Positions 1-5,618 of a stretch of DNA of 5,618 nt are shown in pieces (positions within the stretch are counted from its first letter, which is position 1; each line of letters starts with the position of its first letter). The stretch is from Gammaproteobacteria bacterium (GTDB lineage: Bacteria > Pseudomonadota > Gammaproteobacteria > Magnimaribacterales > AG-339-G14). The notes beneath the pieces were generated by a model that worked only from the letters and a program-made list of their open reading frames with translations, was not told the DNA's origin and made no database searches. The stretch is taken from NCBI GenBank assembly GCA_002689405.1, contig NZFZ01000008.1, forward strand, positions 13,259 to 18,876, in the 5' to 3' direction. Position numbers and translations under genes: made by a program.

Positions 1-1290
1 GACGGCCAAGAGTCGTTAAGAGAAAATCCAAAGGAAATCGCCATCACCCAACCTGAAGGAGTAGGATTCTCTGTTGAAGATAACTTGATTTCGTGGGAGG
101 GATGGCAACTAAGAGCTTCTATCGATCCTATTGAAGGCTTAGCCTTACATCAGGTTTCTTTAAATAATAGACCAATTTTCTACCGAGCAGGATTATCGGA
201 TATGGTAGTGCCTTATGGCTCATCTGATCCTATGCATTGGTGGAAGGCAGTTCACGATGGCACTGAATATGGATTTGGAACAATGACAAATTCTTTAACT
301 TTGGGATGCGATTGTCTTGGGGAAATTTATTACTTGGATGCACATAAGTTAGCTTTTGATGGTTCCGTCGAAACAATCGAAAATGCAATATGCATTCATG
401 AAGAAGATTTTGGCGTTCAGTGGAAACATAATGATTCCACTCATATGGGATACAACGAAGTAAGACGATCACGTCGTCTTGTAGTAAGTTCTTTTGCAAC
501 CATAGGTAACTATGATTACGGCATATTTTGGTATTTATATTTAGATGGCACGATTCAATTAGAGATAAAACTTACTGGTGTAGTTGGTATAAGCGCATTT
601 CATGAAGACATCCACAAACCAGGACAAGATTTTAAAATTTCTCCAGAATTAGCCTCGCCAATTCATCAACACCTTTTTAACGTAAGAATTGATTGGGATT
701 TGGATGATGGCGATAATCAGTTATTTGAAACAAATGTTGAGCCCTTACCTATTAATAATGCGAATCCAGAAGGAACTCAATTTCAAGCTGTTTCGTCACA
801 TTTAACAAAGGAGAGTGAAGCACAAAGGAATATTGCTCCAGAAAAAAGTCGTTCATGGAAAATCGTAAATCCCAAAAAGCTAAATAAAGTTGGCTTGCCA
901 ACTGCCTACAAGATACTTTATGGCAATACACCAACGCTGTTATCAAATCCTGATTCTCCGCCAGGAAAAAGAGCTGCATTTGCGAAACATAATATTTGGG
1001 CAACACCGTTTCAGAACGAAGAAAGATCTGGAGGCGGCAGACATACGGTTATGCATTCTGGAGAGGGCGGTTTAGAGGAAATTACGGCACAAGATAGAAA
1101 CATAAGTGAATGTGACTTGGTTACATGGCTTACTTTTGGGGTAACTCATCTTCCGCGTCCCGAAGATTGGCCAGTAATGCCCGTTGAGTATTGTGGAGTT
1201 CATCTAATCCCGGTTGGTTTCTTTGATCAAAATCCAACGATTAATCTTCCTCCAAATTGTTCTTTCAAGTCAAAAAGTAATAAACAGTAA
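1..1290 (+). CDS. Copper-containing primary-amine oxidase (5'-truncated by window edge)
   Basis: The enzyme oxidises a primary amine to the aldehyde, releasing ammonia and hydrogen peroxide, using copper and a topaquinone made from its own tyrosine. The reading frame is open from base 1, giving 429 residues; the TTG at 85 is only an internal codon, because family similarity (ITQPEGVGF, then SWEGW) runs upstream of it. Visible hallmarks, in window residue numbers: the catalytic-base Asp86 in VHDGTEYG, the topaquinone Tyr171 in TIGNYDYG, copper ligands His222 and His224 in HQH, and His383 in THLPR. Asp231 and Asp372 match the peripheral second metal site. From memory the sequence most resembles the Arthrobacter globiformis type (about 640 residues), so roughly 200 N-terminal residues lie outside the window and a signal peptide cannot be judged. 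All key residues are intact, so it should be active. It is probably the upstream member of the run continuing to 4007. Confidence 0.96.
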   Translation, partial: DGQESLRENPKEIAITQPEGVGFSVEDNLISWEGWQLRASIDPIEGLALHQVSLNNRPIFYRAGLSDMVVPYGSSDPMHWWKAVHDGTEYGFGTMTNSLTLGCDCLGEIYYLDAHKLAFDGSVETIENAICIHEEDFGVQWKHNDSTHMGYNEVRRSRRLVVSSFATIGNYDYGIFWYLYLDGTIQLEIKLTGVVGISAFHEDIHKPGQDFKISPELASPIHQHLFNVRIDWDLDDGDNQLFETNVEPLPINNANPEGTQFQAVSSHLTKESEAQRNIAPEKSRSWKIVNPKKLNKVGLPTAYKILYGNTPTLLSNPDSPPGKRAAFAKHNIWATPFQNEERSGGGRHTVMHSGEGGLEEITAQDRNISECDLVTWLTFGVTHLPRPEDWPVMPVEYCGVHLIPVGFFDQNPTINLPPNCSFKSKSNKQ

Positions 1291-1293
1291 GGA
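1288..1293 (+). promoter_or_regulatory. Ribosome binding site of the alkylsulfatase-family gene
   Basis: TAAGGA overlaps the stop codon of the amine oxidase and lies 6 bases before the ATG at 1300. It fixes that start and fits translation of both genes from one transcript. Confidence 0.6.
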
Positions 1294-1299
1294 CTTGTC

Positions 1300-3018
1300 A
1301 TGAGTTTAGAAGATTCTTTCAAGCCGGGAGTTACACAAACAGGTCCAAAGGGTCAATTGGCGCATCCTACAACTTTGGAACACAGCAAGCGTTTAGAAAA
1401 AAAGCTTTATAAAGTTGGTAATAATGCTTGGTCATTAATTGGCAATGGCCTTTCCAACCAATCTTTTGTAGAAGGACCCGAAGGTTTAATTTGTATTGAT
1501 ACTGGTGAAAGTAATCAGGAGATGGCTGCGGCCTTGAAGGAAGTTAGAAAAGAAACTCAAGCTCCAGTTGTTGCATGCATTTATACCCATTTTCACTATG
1601 TTGGCGGCACGCAAACACTTGTTGATGAAAATAAAAATATAGCAATTTGGGGACATGATGGTATTCAAGCCAATTTAGATAGATTTGGTGGAGAGGTTGC
1701 GCCTAGAGTAACTAGAGGTTTGGCTCACCAGTTCGCGACTTCCATGCCTCAAGAAGGACCTGATGGCATTGTTAATTTGGGGCTTGGAAATTTTTTTCGA
1801 AACCCAGAACATGCTCCTTTCACTAACGGCTATGTTCCACCAAAACACACATTCATTCAGCCGACAAAAGCAAAAATAGCTGGCTTGAAAGTAGAGTTTT
1901 TTCCTGCCCCATCCGACGCGACCGATTCCATTACCATTTGGTTTCCTGATTTAAAGCTCGCCATAAATAATCTACTGTGGCCGGTTTTATTCAATGTTTT
2001 CGCTATTAGAGGAGAAGAATATCGAGACCCCAGAATTATGATGAAAGGTTTGGACGAACTAGCTGAACTTGAAGCAGAAAATTTGATTGGTGCTCACGGT
2101 CCGCCATTTTCAGGGCAAGAAGAAATAAAAAAAATAATTATAAATTATCGAGATACTTTGCAATTTTTATGGGACCAAACCGTAAGATGCGCTAACAAAG
2201 GACTTACTCTAAATGAGGCCGTTAGCACGATTAAACTTCCAACCCACTTTCAAGATCATTACACCACTCAACAGTTATATGGTGTCGTAGAGCACCATGT
2301 CAGACAAATCTATTCTGGTCTTTTTGGATGGTTTGATGAGGACGAAGCAAATCTTTTTCCAGTGCCTTCTCCCGAAAGGTCTGTACGCCTAATAAAGGGC
2401 TTTGGTGGAATTGAAAAGGTGAGAGCAATTATTGATTCGTCTTTGGAAGAAGAGGATTTTCGTTGGGCGATAGAGCTTTCTTCATGGCTAGTTCGTTCAA
2501 ATCTGAACGCTCAAGGTATTGCAGATGCTGGAGAACTTGAGGATCGAAAACGTTTAGCTTCTGCGCTTAGAGGAGTAGCATATACAACTTCAGCTGCAAA
2601 TATAAGGAACTGGTGTATAACCAGAGCTCTTGAGTTGGATGAGTCTTTGAACTTAAGTCGTTTCAGGAAGCACCGTTTCAACAAAAGAGAGCTAGAGAGG
2701 CGCACCCCCGTTGATTCATTAAAATTATTACGCGTGCTTTTGATTCCAGAAAAAGCAGATGCTTACACACAGACTTTACATTTTAATTTTTCTGACGATG
2801 AAAATATTTTTTACTCAATTAGAAACTCTGTAGCAGTAATTGACACAAAATCTGAAGGGAGTCTTTCTTTAAACTTATCTTCAGATACTTGGTATGATCT
2901 TTTGAGTATGAAAAAAACTCTTTCAGAAGCTGACGAAGAAGCTTTAATAGATATGAGCAACTCTGATGAGGTAAAAAAATTCTTTTCTTGTTTTGACCTT
3001 GAATCTTTAAATAGCTGA
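1300..3018 (+). CDS. Alkylsulfatase-family metallo-beta-lactamase-fold protein with altered metal site
   Basis: This 572-residue protein has the three-part layout of SdsA1/BDS1-type (class III) alkylsulfatases, which hydrolyse alkyl sulfate esters. An N-terminal metallo-beta-lactamase domain spans about residues 35-270, an alpha-helical dimerisation domain about 275-460 (YRDTLQFLWDQTVRCANKG, GLFGWFDEDEANLFP), and an SCP2-like C-terminal domain about 468-565. The zinc motif is unusual. The family has HxHxDH-GG; here it reads THFHYVGG (residues 96-103), so His97 and His99 stay but the Asp-His pair is absent. The two later glutamate ligands seem replaced by Asp206 (SDATDS) and Asn224 (INN), while His266 (GAHGPP) is kept. 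The reading frame is unbroken and otherwise well conserved, so this looks like a divergent subfamily rather than decay. Sulfatase activity is therefore unproven; a different or single-metal hydrolase is possible. It starts 9 bases after the amine oxidase and has no obvious secretion signal, so it is probably cytoplasmic. Confidence 0.88.
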   Translation: MSLEDSFKPGVTQTGPKGQLAHPTTLEHSKRLEKKLYKVGNNAWSLIGNGLSNQSFVEGPEGLICIDTGESNQEMAAALKEVRKETQAPVVACIYTHFHYVGGTQTLVDENKNIAIWGHDGIQANLDRFGGEVAPRVTRGLAHQFATSMPQEGPDGIVNLGLGNFFRNPEHAPFTNGYVPPKHTFIQPTKAKIAGLKVEFFPAPSDATDSITIWFPDLKLAINNLLWPVLFNVFAIRGEEYRDPRIMMKGLDELAELEAENLIGAHGPPFSGQEEIKKIIINYRDTLQFLWDQTVRCANKGLTLNEAVSTIKLPTHFQDHYTTQQLYGVVEHHVRQIYSGLFGWFDEDEANLFPVPSPERSVRLIKGFGGIEKVRAIIDSSLEEEDFRWAIELSSWLVRSNLNAQGIADAGELEDRKRLASALRGVAYTTSAANIRNWCITRALELDESLNLSRFRKHRFNKRELERRTPVDSLKLLRVLLIPEKADAYTQTLHFNFSDDENIFYSIRNSVAVIDTKSEGSLSLNLSSDTWYDLLSMKKTLSEADEEALIDMSNSDEVKKFFSCFDLESLNS

Positions 3019-3028
3019 TAATACTCTT

Positions 3029-3205
3029 GTGAAGAGATTAAATCCTGACACAGGCAAGCCTTTTGAAATTGGAGACCCCAGGCCTAAGTCCGACATCCAA
3101 GATGGGAAAGTCTTTGGTGGATACTACACATCTCTATATAAAGAACGTCCTCAATCGGGAGAGTATTTTGAAGAGTTCTGGGTGCTAGAAAATTTATCAA
3201 ACTAA
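3029..3205 (+). CDS. Small conserved-looking protein, 58 residues, function unknown
   Basis: A short open frame starts at GTG (3029) and ends at TAA (3203-3205). It fills the gap between the alkylsulfatase-family gene (10 bases upstream) and the dioxygenase gene (4 bases downstream). The protein begins KRLNPDTGKPFEIGDP and ends with an aromatic, acidic stretch (EYFEEFWVLENL). The pattern of NPxTGxPF, then GD, then DGxxFxxY, then a G-[Y/F]-x-E-x-[W/F] tail resembles short uncharacterised bacterial proteins I have seen, but I cannot name a family. There is no membrane segment, signal peptide or cysteine. GTG is the only ATG/GTG/TTG codon between the upstream in-frame stop (3008) and the NPDTG motif, and no clear Shine-Dalgarno precedes it, so translational coupling to the upstream gene is likely. 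That the frame ends just short of the next start, in a genome this compact, supports a real gene. The segment is also less AT-rich than a non-coding spacer would usually be here. Confidence 0.6.
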   Translation: MKRLNPDTGKPFEIGDPRPKSDIQDGKVFGGYYTSLYKERPQSGEYFEEFWVLENLSN

Positions 3206-3209
3206 AGAT

Positions 3210-4007
3210 ATGAAGTTGGAATTACACGAAAAAAATAAATCTTTTACTTGGAAGCAAAAATCCCCCCCATTTAGCTTTCTTTCTGAAGCAGAAGTTCAGC
3301 AATACGACGAGGAAGGTTTTTTTCTTCTAAAGGGTGTGTTTTCAAAAGAAGAAATTGATCAAGTTTTAAATGAAATAGATCCTTTTGAAGAAAGAGTGAC
3401 AGAAGATCTTCGTCAATATGAGGACGGAAAGTTTTTAATTTCTAGAGCAGATGATATTACATTTACTACTCATTTAGTCTTATATTCAAATTTCTTAAAA
3501 TCTTTTGCGAGTCATAAAGTTTTTCAAGGCTTGTGTCAGGATTTAATCGGTGGAGACGTAAGATTGTATTGGGATCAAGCAGTGTATAAGAAAGCAGATA
3601 CACAAGAAGATTTTCCCTGGCATCAAGACAATGGCTACACTTTTGTTAATCCTCAAGCTTATTTAACTTGTTGGATACCTTTAACCGATACTGATGAATC
3701 AAATGGCTGTCCTTGGGTTATTCCAAAATTACATAAAATGGGAACGCTTAAGCATGATGTCACTGAACTAGGCTACAAAATAAAACTTGATGATTCTGAT
3801 GCTATACCAGTTCCAGCAAAAGCAGGAGATATTGTAGTCTTTTCTTCTTTGACCCCTCATTGCACAGGACCAAACAAAACAGACTTAACCAGAAAATCTT
3901 ACATTCTTCAGTATGCTCCTAATGGCGCAGTTCGTTATCCGCCTTTTTCTGATAAAGAAGAGGCCAACAATCCTGATAGACAGTTTTTTGTAAATAAAAA
4001 AAATTAG
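3210..4007 (+). CDS. Phytanoyl-CoA dioxygenase (PhyH) family Fe(II)/2-oxoglutarate oxygenase
   Basis: This 265-residue protein belongs to the PhyH family, whose members use Fe(II), O2 and 2-oxoglutarate to hydroxylate or oxidatively cleave a substrate. Visible motifs: an N-terminal family segment (QYDEEGFFLLKGVFSKEEI, residues 31-49), the iron-binding HxD as His138-Gln-Asp140 in WHQDNGY, the distal iron ligand His217 in LTPHCTGPN, and the 2-oxoglutarate-binding Arg228 in TRKSY. All facial-triad residues are present and the length is normal for the family, so it should be active. The start follows the small gene by 4 bases with only a weak AAAG before it, suggesting coupled translation. It is the last gene of the plus-strand run. 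Many PhyH-family proteins act on lipids, ectoine, phosphonates or secondary metabolites; the substrate here cannot be inferred. The sequence carries a C7 tract at codons 18-20. Confidence 0.93.
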   Translation: MKLELHEKNKSFTWKQKSPPFSFLSEAEVQQYDEEGFFLLKGVFSKEEIDQVLNEIDPFEERVTEDLRQYEDGKFLISRADDITFTTHLVLYSNFLKSFASHKVFQGLCQDLIGGDVRLYWDQAVYKKADTQEDFPWHQDNGYTFVNPQAYLTCWIPLTDTDESNGCPWVIPKLHKMGTLKHDVTELGYKIKLDDSDAIPVPAKAGDIVVFSSLTPHCTGPNKTDLTRKSYILQYAPNGAVRYPPFSDKEEANNPDRQFFVNKKN

Positions 4008-5047
4008 TCTGTTATTAAGCCAAATTCTTTAGCACTCTCAGCGGCAGATTTTACAGCCTCTTTAGCGGATCTTGGATTCCAGCCTAATAAATTTCTTGCT
4101 TGTGAAGAATCCATGCTTCTTTCTTTGCCTAAGCCTTCGGCAATCATTTTTAAAGCAGGCAGGAAAAGTGCTAGAAACTTAATTAGCCAGTTTGGTGCCA
4201 CTCTCTTTGGAATTTTGGAAGCAGATTCTGGAAAGAGTTCCGAGAGGTACTCATTTTGATCTTTCATGAACATGTTTTCTGAAGAGCAAACAAATCTTTT
4301 ACCTGCAGCTTCAGGCTTGGTCATCGCTAATAATTCAAGTGAGGCGACATCCCTAACATCAACAACACCCATATCCCAATTAGGAACTATGGGATATTTA
4401 CCATTCATCATATCTAGAATTGCACCTACACTGACGCCAAAATCTTCTTCTAAAATTGGGCCGAAAACCATTGCTGGTAAAACCGTAGAAAGTTCCATGC
4501 CAGAAGTATCTTTTTCCATGAAATCCCAAGCAGCTTGCTCAGCCAAAGTTTTTGATTTTGCATATACATTGGTTGTTTTGCTTTTTGGATCGGTCCAATC
4601 TTCTTCATTGAAGACACCTTGTTTGTCAGTACCGTACATAATTGCAGCTACAGAGGATGTAATGACAACTCTTTTAACTCCAGCTTTCGAAGCAGCTTTT
4701 AAAACTCGCAACGTTCCTTCTACTGCAGGCTTTACCATTTCGTCTTCATCCTTTGGCAATTGCATAGCAATTGGCGACGCTACATGCAAAACATAATCGC
4801 ATCCTGCCATGGCCTCGTCCCAACCCTCATCGGAAGATAAATTTGTTACTTGCCAATCAACCGAAAGATCTGATTTGCCTTCATATTTTTCTAAGCCATT
4901 TAAAAGCGTTTGGTTGAGTTTATTGGTTCTGGATAAGTCTCTTACCGTCGCTTTGACCTGATAACCTGCTGCGGCAAGCTGAATAATACAATGCGAAGCA
5001 ATAAATCCTGATCCACCTGTTACTAAAACTGTTTCTTTATTTTCCAT
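4004..5047 (-). CDS. Extended short-chain dehydrogenase/reductase, dihydroflavonol/cinnamoyl-CoA-reductase-like
   Basis: This 347-residue NAD(P)-binding Rossmann protein is of the extended SDR (NAD-dependent epimerase/dehydratase) type. The nucleotide-binding motif is TGGSGFIASHC at residues 10-20; Arg36 and Arg40 after the second strand suggest NADP(H). The catalytic triad appears as Ser131 or Ser132 in VITSSVAA, Tyr162 and Lys166 in YAKSK. The motifs HVASP (88-92) and VDVRDVA (229-235) are typical of the group that includes dihydroflavonol 4-reductase, cinnamoyl-CoA reductase and yeast GRE2-like carbonyl reductases. In bacteria such proteins reduce aldehydes or ketones, with true substrates rarely known; 'dihydroflavonol reductase' should not be taken literally. 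A hydrophobic stretch near 286-302 (WLIKFLALFLPALKM) is more likely a buried or substrate-side helix than a membrane anchor. The gene converges on the dioxygenase with overlapping stop codons and diverges from the transporter genes. Confidence 0.93.
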   Translation of the reverse strand: MENKETVLVTGGSGFIASHCIIQLAAAGYQVKATVRDLSRTNKLNQTLLNGLEKYEGKSDLSVDWQVTNLSSDEGWDEAMAGCDYVLHVASPIAMQLPKDEDEMVKPAVEGTLRVLKAASKAGVKRVVITSSVAAIMYGTDKQGVFNEEDWTDPKSKTTNVYAKSKTLAEQAAWDFMEKDTSGMELSTVLPAMVFGPILEEDFGVSVGAILDMMNGKYPIVPNWDMGVVDVRDVASLELLAMTKPEAAGKRFVCSSENMFMKDQNEYLSELFPESASKIPKRVAPNWLIKFLALFLPALKMIAEGLGKERSMDSSQARNLLGWNPRSAKEAVKSAAESAKEFGLITD

Positions 5048-5082
5048 AATTCATCTTTGGTAATGTTTAATGAATTCATCTT
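5048..5082. repeat. Pair of 10-bp direct repeats between divergent genes
   Basis: AATTCATCTT occurs at 5048-5057 and again at 5073-5082, a 25-base period. The second copy overlaps a palindrome ATGAATTCAT (5070-5079) and the putative -10 boxes. It could be a regulator-binding site, but short AT-rich repeats arise easily by chance. Confidence 0.3.
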
Positions 5083-5107
5083 ATAATAATTTATTTAAAA
5101 CTAACAA
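5080..5107 (-). promoter_or_regulatory. Candidate sigma-70 promoter for the SDR gene
   Basis: On the minus strand TTGTTA (5107-5102) and TATAAG (5085-5080) are separated by 16 bases, placing transcription start about 25 bases before the SDR ATG. The region is so AT-rich that chance matches are expected, so this is tentative. Confidence 0.3.
5082..5087 (+). promoter_or_regulatory. Candidate -10 box for the transporter genes
   Basis: A perfect TATAAT lies 24 bases before the ATG at 5112. A transcript starting about 7 bases downstream of the box would exclude the upstream ATG at 5070, which supports the later start of the small subunit. No good -35 box is seen; TTTGGT at 5056-5061 is 20 bases away, too far for a standard spacer. 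Confidence 0.35.
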
Positions 5108-5111
5108 AATA

Positions 5112-5369
5112 ATGTCACCGCAAGATTACTGGAAGGCAAATTTAAAACTTCTCGCAGTTCTACTCTTTATCTGGTTTGTTATCTCTTTTGGCTTTGGAAT
5201 TATATTTTCTGATTTTTTAGACCAATTTTCTCTAGGCGGATTTAAATTGGGATTTTGGTTCGCTCAACAAGGTAGCATTTATGGCTTTGTTATTCTCATC
5301 TTTATTTATGTTTTTGCCATGCATCGTTTGGAAAAGAAAATGAAAGACCAGGAAGAGGAAAATGAGTAG
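5112..5369 (+). CDS. DUF4212 protein, small subunit of sodium:solute symporter
   Basis: This 85-residue membrane protein matches the DUF4212 family, annotated as the small subunit that accompanies a sodium:solute symporter of the Vibrio VC_2705 type. It has YWKANLKL at the N-terminus, a first membrane helix at about residues 11-32 containing [10 protein letters not shown], the hallmark [14 protein letters not shown] (47-60) leading into a second helix to about residue 70, and a charged tail ([15 protein letters not shown]) probably in the cytoplasm. I chose the ATG at 5112 because family members begin just before YWxxNL and a candidate -10 box lies upstream; an in-frame ATG at 5070 would add 14 polar residues without family support. 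Neither has a strong ribosome binding site. The last codons overlap the symporter start by 8 bases, so the two are translated together. Its exact role in transport is not well established. Confidence 0.88.
   Translation: MSPQDYWKANLKLLAVLLFIWFVISFGFGIIFSDFLDQFSLGGFKLGFWFAQQGSIYGFVILIFIYVFAMHRLEKKMKDQEEENE
5350..5358 (+). promoter_or_regulatory. Ribosome binding site of the symporter gene
   Basis: AGGAAGAGG lies inside the end of the small-subunit gene; its AGGA is 8 bases before the ATG at 5362. It decides this start, which overlaps the upstream stop codon. Confidence 0.6.
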
Positions 5370-5618
5370 CCAACTTTTGACCTATTTATTTGTTGGCCTA
5401 TCTTTTGCTTTGTACATCGGTATTGCGATTTGGTCACGAGCCAGTTCTACAAATGAATTTTATGTAGCAGGTAAGGGAGTAAATCCAGTCGCCAATGGTA
5501 TGGCAACAGCAGCAGACTGGATGTCTGCAGCATCTTTCATTTCCATGGCAGGACTGATTTCTTTTTTAGGAAAGGATGGAGCTGTTTATCTCATGGGTTG
5601 GACTGGTGGATACGTTCT
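5362..5618 (+). CDS. Sodium:solute symporter, large subunit (3'-truncated by window edge)
   Basis: The first 85 codons of a sodium:solute symporter (SSS) family permease are present; the frame is open to the window end. A first membrane helix spans about residues 3-24 ([20 protein letters not shown]), followed by the family motif [18 protein letters not shown] (31-48) and [20 protein letters not shown] (51-70), which forms the second membrane helix and contributes to the sodium and substrate path in this fold, then the start of a third ([12 protein letters not shown]). The sequence is close to acetate permease ActP and, more exactly, to the VC_2705 subfamily that travels with DUF4212 proteins. 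The likely substrate is a small monocarboxylate such as acetate, but that is an inference from relatives. Full-length members have about 550-600 residues. Its ATG overlaps the last 8 bases of the small-subunit gene. Confidence 0.92.
   Translation, partial: MSSQLLTYLFVGLSFALYIGIAIWSRASSTNEFYVAGKGVNPVANGMATAADWMSAASFISMAGLISFLGKDGAVYLMGWTGGYV

Noticed and set aside
230..1075. Several open frames of 60-90 codons overlapping the amine oxidase gene in other frames (230-499 minus, 752-1006 minus, 890-1075 plus)
   Set aside because: They lie over conserved catalytic sequence of the amine oxidase and their translations show no family features.
2127..2134. A8 run in the alkylsulfatase-family gene as a programmed frameshift site
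   Set aside because: The frame continues normally with conserved family sequence on both sides, and no alternative-frame product or stimulating hairpin is apparent.
1486..2705. Two minus-strand open frames (1486-1668 and 2511-2705) inside the alkylsulfatase-family gene
   Set aside because: Both are antisense to well-conserved coding sequence and have no features of their own.
3984..4003. T6 and A8 runs facing each other at the end of the dioxygenase gene as a possible bidirectional terminator
   Set aside because: The stem would be A-T pairs only, with no GC-rich hairpin, and both runs are within coding sequence in an AT-rich genome.
4266..4796. A 176-codon open frame on the plus strand inside the reductase gene
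   Set aside because: It is antisense to a clearly recognised SDR gene, its translation is low-complexity in Ser, Thr and Ala without a recognisable domain, and it has no ribosome binding site.
5112..5369. Hydrophobic 85-residue protein considered as a holin or toxin-like small membrane protein
   Set aside because: The [11 protein letters not shown] motif and the overlap with a sodium:solute symporter gene identify it as DUF4212.

Overview
The window reads as a densely packed, AT-rich bacterial chromosome segment (about 60% A+T by eye), with gaps of a few bases between genes and no RNA genes, mobile elements or CRISPR. The gene set (a copper amine oxidase, an alkylsulfatase-family protein, a phytanoyl-CoA dioxygenase-type enzyme and a DUF4212/sodium:solute symporter pair) together with the low GC suggests a marine oligotrophic gammaproteobacterium, for example of the SAR86 kind. 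That placement is inference from gene content and style; no marker gene is present.

Layout. Bases 1-4007 hold a tight plus-strand run: the catalytic part of a copper-containing amine oxidase (5' end outside the window), a 572-residue protein of the SdsA1/BDS1-like alkylsulfatase family with an altered metal site, a 58-codon small gene at 3029-3205, and a Fe(II)/2-oxoglutarate-dependent PhyH-family dioxygenase. The spacings are 9, 10 and 4 bases, so one transcript is likely. Convergent to it, at 4004-5047 on the minus strand, lies an extended short-chain dehydrogenase of the dihydroflavonol/cinnamoyl-CoA-reductase-like type, whose stop codon overlaps that of the dioxygenase by 4 bases. Divergent from it, across a short AT-rich promoter region (5048-5111), lies a plus-strand transporter operon: a DUF4212 small subunit and the first 85 codons of its sodium:solute symporter, cut by the window end.

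How the genes may work together. The first four genes look like a catabolic or modifying module: oxidative deamination of a primary amine (amine oxidase), a metallo-beta-lactamase-fold hydrolase related to sulfate-ester hydrolases, and hydroxylation or oxidative cleavage by the PhyH-type dioxygenase. The minus-strand reductase could handle an aldehyde or ketone, and the symporter could import a small organic acid. No substrate can be read from the sequence, and the pathway link is a hypothesis.

The points most worth a second look are the missing Asp-His pair and further ligand changes in the alkylsulfatase-family protein, and the small gene filling the gap between it and the dioxygenase.
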